Made by a program: the position numbers and the translations under genes | The notes under the pieces: model-generated | What the model was told of the DNA's origin: nothing | What the model saw: the letters and a program-made list of their open reading frames with translations, nothing else | The model's database searches: none | Shown: positions 14,076-18,756 of the stretch, piece after piece | Numbering within the stretch: the stretch's first letter is position 1 | Layout of the letters: each line of letters starts with the position of its first letter | NCBI GenBank assembly: GCA_023410675.1 | Contig: JAEYPM010000010.1 | Location: forward strand, 1-18,756 | DNA length: 18,756 bases | From: Bacillota bacterium | Lineage (GTDB): Bacteria; Bacillota; Clostridia; Lachnospirales; Cellulosilyticaceae | Reading direction: 5' to 3'

Positions 14076-15437
14076 ATGATAAAGAATATGTTTAAAGCTA
14101 TTATCTTGGGGTTATTCATCGTGTTATGTATATGGCAGACAGGAATATTATGGCTTGGCAATGTGTCAAGCCTTAATTTTTTGCCTATAACCAAAAAAGG
14201 AGGCTATTTTGCATTGCCTCAAGGCATATGGGTTAATACTGGAACCTATACACTAGCCTCACCCATAAAAGAAACAAAAAATGAATACCAAAGACTTGTA
14301 GAAGAACTCGCCATTACTTTAGAGGAAGGTATTAAGTCGACTAAGATTAAAAAGAATTTAGATACATCTTACGCAAAGCTACTCAGTAGTAATGGAATCT
14401 TTTTTGATTATGCGACCCCTGTGACTTTAGATCAAATAGTAGGCGTAGATATAGAGAACGATCAAGGTATAGAGAGGATAGATGCTGTTTTTGTTGATAT
14501 CATTGGCTCAAGAGGTGATGTGCTCCATATTTATTTTGTAGATAGTGAAAATCAGCTATTTTACCAAGGTGAATTTCATGGGGAATTCGATTTTTTTAAT
14601 AGAATTAAGGAGATTTATAGTAATGATGAAGCAACAGCCAGTATGTTCAAATATCAACCGAGTGCTACGGCACGTGTTGAAGACTACATAAAAGTGGGTA
14701 AAAATTGCTTTTTGCCTACTATAAGTGAGAAAACACCCCTGATGTATAAAGTGCTTACGAGCTTTAATCCAATTGAAGAAACCATAGAGGAGGACAGACT
14801 TTCCAAACTCAAAGAGTATGTGAATCCTTTTTTTATTAATCCATTTATTATTAATCCTGAATATAAGAATGATGGAGAAATTGTTTTTACAGATAATATG
14901 AGTCTTATTGTGAAATATAGTCCTTTAGGTACTTTAGAATATAGAAATACAAGTAGCTATGAAAATAGACAACCCTATACTGTGACACAAAGTTATAATA
15001 AAGCTATGAAGTTTGTCATGGATGCAAAAGGTATCCCGCAGTATATCAAAGAAGGGATGTATCTTTCAGATGTCAAACAAAATGGCAATGACTTTACTTT
15101 TTATTTTGAGACACGATATGATGGCTATAAGATAGAAATGAGAGAAGCACTAAAAAATAAGCTAGGTGTGAATAGCTTTATAGAAGTAAATGTTAATAAT
15201 GGTGTTGTTAATAGAGCCAAATGGATTATTTTAGATATTACACCTAAAGAGATTTATGAAGAAGGAATATTAACAGATGGTTATCGGGAAACTGCCGATA
15301 AAATGTTTAATAAAAGCATATTTAAAGATAAGGTATTACTTGATGACCTAAAATGTGTTTATGCTATGAATTCAGTCAATTGGGATATTCATGTGAAATG
15401 GATCGCTGTATATGATGGGGTCACTTATTATCCATAA
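14076..15437 (+). CDS. yycH: WalRK regulatory protein YycH (WalH)-like
   Basis: A 453-residue protein with one N-terminal membrane helix (about 5-27) and a long extracellular part. Length, topology and position after walRK match YycH, which in Bacillus binds WalK through its membrane segment and modulates it together with YycI. Sequence support is modest (divergent family): WLGN after the helix, a Tyr/Asp-rich central domain, and a late segment SFIEVNVNNGVVNRAKWIIL. The ATG at 14076 has GGTGG upstream; an in-frame TTG at 14055 is not favoured. A nested inverted repeat separates it from yycI. Confidence 0.75.
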   Translation: MIKNMFKAIILGLFIVLCIWQTGILWLGNVSSLNFLPITKKGGYFALPQGIWVNTGTYTLASPIKETKNEYQRLVEELAITLEEGIKSTKIKKNLDTSYAKLLSSNGIFFDYATPVTLDQIVGVDIENDQGIERIDAVFVDIIGSRGDVLHIYFVDSENQLFYQGEFHGEFDFFNRIKEIYSNDEATASMFKYQPSATARVEDYIKVGKNCFLPTISEKTPLMYKVLTSFNPIEETIEEDRLSKLKEYVNPFFINPFIINPEYKNDGEIVFTDNMSLIVKYSPLGTLEYRNTSSYENRQPYTVTQSYNKAMKFVMDAKGIPQYIKEGMYLSDVKQNGNDFTFYFETRYDGYKIEMREALKNKLGVNSFIEVNVNNGVVNRAKWIILDITPKEIYEEGILTDGYRETADKMFNKSIFKDKVLLDDLKCVYAMNSVNWDIHVKWIAVYDGVTYYP

Positions 15438-15449
15438 AATAAAATCTAC

Positions 15450-15573
15450 TTAATGTTTCTTTATATATAGAATTCACATTTTAGAATTTAAATCATATCC
15501 TGTGAATTCATTCTAAGAAACAACATTTAGGTGGCTGAATAAGTTAAATATTTGAGTTGTTTCTTTATATAAT
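15450..15573. repeat. nested and alternative inverted repeats between yycH and yycI
   Basis: An inner perfect 9-bp stem joins GAATTCACA (15470-15478) to TGTGAATTC (15501-15509). An outer, bulged stem joins about 15451-15461 to AAGAAACAACATTTA (15515-15529). The same right arm can instead pair perfectly with GTTGTTTCTT (15556-15565) further on, so two alternative folds are possible. GTTTCTTTATATA is directly repeated at 15455-15467 and 15559-15571. A possible -10 for yycI (TATAAT, 15568-15573) lies at the end. The inner core matches the one at 353-392. Confidence 0.55.
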
Positions 15574-15598
15574 AATGAAATAAGAAGTGAGGTAAAGG

Positions 15599-16453
15599 AT
15601 GAATTGGGGAAAGATATTAAATAAGCTTATATTCGTCTTTTTTATACTTAATATCATTCTAGGGTTTTTTAATTTTAGTAAAAATATAAAAGCCTATATT
15701 ATGACCAGCAATAGTCAAAAAGATATTATTCATATGTTAAGCACTAAGAATATTACGGTAGAAGCTAACATTCCAAGGATTGCTATGCCAAAGCCTAGCG
15801 TATGGATTATGCCCGAGAATATTACACTGTCTGAAAAAGAAGCACTTGTTCAATCCATATTAGGTAAAGAGAACGTTACGATATCCAATATAGAGAATAA
15901 ACGGCATTATACGAAGGATTCAAAAAGGCTTGTTTTTGACTATAACACCATGACTTATACAGACACAGAAGCTGCTATTAAGTTTGAAAATATCAATGAA
16001 AAAAAAGCAAAAAAAGAGGCAGATTTATTTTTAAAAAAACTGCGTCTGGGTAATAATTTTAAGAGGGCTAAAGTAAATTGTGAAAAGGAAGGAAATATCT
16101 TTTGCTTTACGTACTATGAAACCATAAATTCCCTTCCTGTTTTTAATAGTAGAGTCAAAGTGATTGTATCAGATAGAGGCATTATCTATGCTCAGTTTAA
16201 TAAAGTTAAGATCACAAAGGCAGAGGCTACAAGAAAGTATATTTACCCTGCAGATAAAGTCCTCTTTGGTATAGAAGATTACCTAGGCACATCAGAACCT
16301 ATAGTGATCAGAGGCATTACACTTGGCTATGGATTATCAGATGATCAAGGCGTTGATATCTTTGAAGATGAGGCTGTACCTACGTATAAAATAGATATAC
16401 TTAATAAAGATGAACCTATATATATAAATGCATACACAAATAATCTTCAGTAA
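15599..16453 (+). CDS. yycI: WalRK regulatory protein YycI (WalI)-like
   Basis: A 284-residue protein with the YycI layout: MNWGKILNKLIFVFFILNII begins the product (compare MDWSKTK... in Bacillus), giving one N-terminal membrane helix (about 8-26). The rest is a beta-rich extracellular domain with the feature RVKVIVSDRGIIYAQFNKV, found in the YycI/YycH fold. Length is near the Bacillus protein (about 280). It is expected to form a complex with YycH and WalK and adjust kinase activity. The ATG has GAGGTAAAGG upstream. It lies 161 bases after yycH and about 80 bases before murA, which has its own promoter. Confidence 0.85.
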   Translation: MNWGKILNKLIFVFFILNIILGFFNFSKNIKAYIMTSNSQKDIIHMLSTKNITVEANIPRIAMPKPSVWIMPENITLSEKEALVQSILGKENVTISNIENKRHYTKDSKRLVFDYNTMTYTDTEAAIKFENINEKKAKKEADLFLKKLRLGNNFKRAKVNCEKEGNIFCFTYYETINSLPVFNSRVKVIVSDRGIIYAQFNKVKITKAEATRKYIYPADKVLFGIEDYLGTSEPIVIRGITLGYGLSDDQGVDIFEDEAVPTYKIDILNKDEPIYINAYTNNLQ

Positions 16454-16478
16454 AGCCCTTTTTATTTATTATTTTTAG

Positions 16479-16487
16479 TGCTATAAT
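16479..16487 (+). promoter_or_regulatory. extended -10 promoter of murA
   Basis: TGC-TATAAT is an extended -10 element 47 bases before the proposed murA start. The -35 region (near 16459) is T-rich but not consensus. Confidence 0.55.
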
Positions 16488-16533
16488 GTTAAAAGTGTAT
16501 TTATACGCAAAAACAAGTTAAGAGGTGTTTAGG

Positions 16534-17799
16534 TTGAGTGAGTTACTTGTGCGAGGTGGAAGACGCCTGGTGGGAGATGTGGTTGTCAATGGGGCAAAAA
16601 ATGCTGCCGTTGCTATTTTGCCAGCAGCTCTTTTAGTCGATGGTATTAGTGAAATAGAAAATTTACCTCATATAGATGATGTTGTCAAAGTAAAGGAAGC
16701 CATGGAAGGGCTAGGTGCTGTCACTGAAATGTTAGACAAGCACACATTAAGAGTTGATGGATCGACTGTTTTTGACCATAAGGCAACTCAGGAGTATATA
16801 GGGAATATGCGTGCGTCTTATTATTTGATAGGAGCACTTTTAGGAAGATTTAAAAAAGCAGAAGTTGCTATGCCAGGAGGCTGTAACTTTGGTGTAAGAC
16901 CCATTGACCAACATATCAAGGGTTTTGAGGCACTAGGAGCTAAGGTTACCATAGAACATGGTATTATCAAGGCATACGCAGACCGTTTAGTAGGAACTAA
17001 AATTTATTTAGACGTAGTGAGTGTAGGAGCTACGATCAATATTATGCTCGCAGCAGTTCTTGCAGAAGGCACCACCATTATAGAAAATGCAGCAAAAGAG
17101 CCGCATATCGTAGACGTAGCGAACTTTCTTAATATGGTAGGAGCAGAAGTTAAAGGTGCAGGAACAGATGTGATTCGTATCAAAGGTGTAGAAAGGCTTA
17201 CAGGAGGCAAATATTCCACCATCCCAGATCAGATAGAAGCAGGCACTTATATGATTGCAGGAGCTATTACTGGTGGTGATGTTTGTGTTCGCAACATTAT
17301 TCCAGAGCATATGTATTCCCTTAGTTCCAAGATGATGGAGATGGGTATTGAGATAGAAGAAGGTGACGACTATATCAGAGTGATTGCACCCAAAGTTTTG
17401 AAGGCAACCAACGTCAAAACCCTTCCACATCCTGGATTCCCAACAGACCTTCAGCCGCAGATGGCTGTGCTTTTATCTGTTGCCGAAGGCATGAGCACTA
17501 TGATAGAAGGCGTATGGGACAACCGTTTTCAATATATAGACGAGCTAAAACGTACAGGAGCTAAGATCAAAGTAGATGGAAGAATGGCTGTTATTGAAGG
17601 TATTAACAAGCTCACTTCAGCCACACTCACAGCTACTGACCTTAGAGCAGGTGCAGCTATGGTTATAGCAGGCCTAAAAGCAGAAGGCGGAGAAACAACA
17701 ATTAAAAACATTAAATATATCGACAGAGGGTATGAGGCTATTGAAGAAAAGCTATCTAATCTTGGAGCCGATATTCGCAGAGTAGCAGCTAAAGAATAG
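16534..17799 (+). CDS. murA: UDP-N-acetylglucosamine 1-carboxyvinyltransferase (MurA)
   Basis: First committed cytoplasmic step of peptidoglycan synthesis: transfer of enolpyruvate from PEP to UDP-GlcNAc. The 421-residue product has the EPSP-synthase-like double-domain fold. Visible motifs are GAKNAA with Lys22-Asn23, NMRASYY with Arg93, and PGGCNFGVRPIDQHI containing the active-site loop cysteine (Cys117), the fosfomycin target, so the enzyme should be sensitive. TTG at 16534 is chosen as start: AAGAGGTG lies six bases upstream and MSELLVRGGRRL matches the usual MurA N-terminus. A GTG three codons earlier overlaps the ribosome binding site. A terminator overlaps the stop codon. Its place beside the wal genes is unlike Bacillus. 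Confidence 0.95.
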   Translation: MSELLVRGGRRLVGDVVVNGAKNAAVAILPAALLVDGISEIENLPHIDDVVKVKEAMEGLGAVTEMLDKHTLRVDGSTVFDHKATQEYIGNMRASYYLIGALLGRFKKAEVAMPGGCNFGVRPIDQHIKGFEALGAKVTIEHGIIKAYADRLVGTKIYLDVVSVGATINIMLAAVLAEGTTIIENAAKEPHIVDVANFLNMVGAEVKGAGTDVIRIKGVERLTGGKYSTIPDQIEAGTYMIAGAITGGDVCVRNIIPEHMYSLSSKMMEMGIEIEEGDDYIRVIAPKVLKATNVKTLPHPGFPTDLQPQMAVLLSVAEGMSTMIEGVWDNRFQYIDELKRTGAKIKVDGRMAVIEGINKLTSATLTATDLRAGAAMVIAGLKAEGGETTIKNIKYIDRGYEAIEEKLSNLGADIRRVAAKE

Positions 17800-17809
17800 C
17801 TGCTTTTTT
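17784..17809 (+). terminator. murA terminator
   Basis: AGCAGCT (17784-17790) pairs with AGCTGCT (17798-17804), followed by TTTTT. The stem includes the murA stop codon. Confidence 0.8.
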
Positions 17810-17885
17810 GTGTTATTGATCGTGTTATAAGAACTCAAATGTTTGGAACGAATTTTGGAAAAAGAATTGTAAGAGGAGGGATCAT

Positions 17886-18365
17886 GTGAAAATAGATATT
17901 ATTTGTGTTGGAAAGTTAAAAGAAAAATACTGGGTTCAAGCGACTCAAGAATATATAAAAAGACTCTCTAAATACTGCAAGCTTGAGATCATAGAAGTGC
18001 CCGATGAAAAAACACCAGAAAATCTAAGCCTAAAGCAAGAGATCCAGATCAAAGACAAAGAAGGCGAGGCAATTCTAAAAAAGCTAAAGGACGAGGCCTA
18101 CGCCATTGCCCTTGCCATAGAAGGCAAGACGCACACATCCCCACAGCTTGCCAAACATATAGAAGACCTAAGCATTCAAGGCAAAAGCCACATTGCCTTT
18201 ATTATTGGCGGCTCACTAGGTCTATCGGATCAGGTCTTAAATAGAGCTGATGAGAAGCTAAGTTTTTCTCCTATGACTTTCCCGCATCAGCTTGTACGAG
18301 TTATTATACTAGAGCAGATTTATAGGAGCTTTAGGATTATTAAAGGGGAACCGTACCATAAATAA
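17886..18365 (+). CDS. rlmH: 23S rRNA (pseudouridine1915-N3)-methyltransferase RlmH
   Basis: A 159-residue SPOUT-class methyltransferase that methylates pseudouridine 1915 in helix 69 of 23S rRNA, acting on assembled 70S ribosomes. Landmarks are the N-terminus MKIDIICVGKLKEKYW, the S-adenosylmethionine loop FIIGGSLGLSDQV, and the knotted C-terminus PHQLVRVIILEQIYRSFRI followed by GEPYHK. Full length for the family. The start is GTG (17886) with GAGGAGGG upstream; the overlapping ATG at 17884 is followed at once by a stop codon. In many Firmicutes rlmH closes the walRK locus, and the same holds here with murA in between. Confidence 0.95.
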   Translation: MKIDIICVGKLKEKYWVQATQEYIKRLSKYCKLEIIEVPDEKTPENLSLKQEIQIKDKEGEAILKKLKDEAYAIALAIEGKTHTSPQLAKHIEDLSIQGKSHIAFIIGGSLGLSDQVLNRADEKLSFSPMTFPHQLVRVIILEQIYRSFRIIKGEPYHK

Positions 18366-18490
18366 GCAATGTTTATAATATGACTATTTCGAATGAGTTG
18401 GATGCAAAACTATATCTTACTAAGTAAACCATAGTGAAATACTGAGGACATAAAGGATTATAACTGGAAATTTTAATAAATAGTTCAATG

Positions 18491-18525
18491 AAAAGCTCTT
18501 GATTTCAAGGGTTTTTTATTTTTAA
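18491..18525 (+). terminator. terminator downstream of rlmH
   Basis: AAAAGCTCTTG (18491-18501) pairs with CAAGGGTTTTT (18506-18516) over 11 bp including G-U pairs, followed by a T-rich run. The 125 bases between the rlmH stop and this hairpin hold nothing else I can identify. Confidence 0.6.
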
Positions 18526-18575
18526 ATTAGTAGCTATGGATTTCTTTACGTGTATATCCCAAATACAGTAGGGGG

Positions 18576-18756
18576 GTGATTGAGCTAAGTAATCAGTATC
18601 TTGAGGACTCTAATAGTTTTCTTGGTACGATGAATAAAATCGATAGATCAGTAGAAAGCATCTGTGAATTAACAGAGAAGACGGTTGCGGGAATTGATTC
18701 CATTGCACAGACTGTTAACAACGAGGCGATTGCTATTGAAGAAATAGCAAGAGACA
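18576..18756 (+). CDS. methyl-accepting chemotaxis protein-like fragment, cut by the window end
   Basis: An open frame runs to the end of the window. It encodes a helical sequence such as NSFLGTMNKIDRSVESICEL, ending with GIDSIAQTVNNEAIAIEEIA. The heptad pattern and Gln/Ala/Glu content are typical of the signalling coiled coil of chemoreceptors. The start is unclear: GTG at 18576 directly abuts a G-run (positions 18571-18575) that would be the ribosome binding site, leaving no spacing, and a stop lies in frame at 18531-18533. It may be a short cytoplasmic receptor, or a receptor that has lost its N-terminal sensor and membrane part. The C-terminal end is not visible. Confidence 0.5.
   Translation, partial: MIELSNQYLEDSNSFLGTMNKIDRSVESICELTEKTVAGIDSIAQTVNNEAIAIEEIARD

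Noticed and set aside
17008..17430. Minus-strand open frame of 140 residues inside murA
   Set aside because: It lies entirely within the strongly conserved murA gene on the other strand, has no ribosome binding site and a Cys/His-rich, non-protein-like composition.
1..18756. CRISPR arrays, transposase genes, rRNA and tRNA genes
   Set aside because: I looked for regular repeat-spacer arrays, transposase-like proteins and RNA gene signatures on both strands and saw none.

Overview
The window is AT-rich and fits a Gram-positive anaerobe of class Clostridia. The signs are a WalRK-YycHI locus, S-layer-homology (SLH) secreted proteins, a dockerin-bearing secreted protein, a perfect Firmicutes-type LexA box and a c-di-GMP-II riboswitch. 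A cellulolytic Lachnospirales relative such as Cellulosilyticum is a reasonable guess, but this is inference from gene content only.

Left part (1-2600): a small putative membrane protein is followed by a nested inverted repeat. Next comes a divergent pair: a ComK-like regulator on the minus strand and a sigma-70 family factor on the plus strand. Between them lies a perfect LexA/SOS box (1073-1086), just downstream of a well-formed promoter for the ComK-like gene. The sigma gene heads a tight cluster with a 49-residue YvrJ-like membrane peptide, a DUF1659 protein and a DUF2922 protein, closed by a terminator. This SOS-box, ComK-like, sigma, YvrJ, DUF1659, DUF2922 module is the best candidate here for an under-described system.

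Middle part (2600-10000): a secreted protein with four PPC-like beta domains and a dockerin ends at a strong terminator. A tetR-SDR pair follows on the minus strand. It carries two copies of the operator ATGACC-N3-GGTCAT, one of them exactly filling the 17-bp spacer of the tetR promoter. Then comes a promoter, a c-di-GMP-II riboswitch with a leader of roughly 280 nt and two hairpin terminators, and the SLH/beta-helix surface protein it should control. A second SLH protein with five repeated beta-rich modules follows.

Right part (10000-18756): a membrane-anchored LysM protein, apparently a short form of the G5/M23 peptidase family, precedes walR-walK. Downstream are a small secreted protein behind a consensus WalR box, then yycH, yycI, murA and rlmH. 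In Bacillus the order is walRK-yycH-yycI-yycJ-htrA-rlmH; here yycJ and the protease are absent, murA is present, and an unrecognised secreted protein sits after walK. The window ends inside a chemoreceptor-like reading frame with no good start.

Surface biology ties much of the region together: c-di-GMP control of an S-layer-anchored protein, other wall-binding and secreted proteins, and the essential cell-wall two-component system next to murA.
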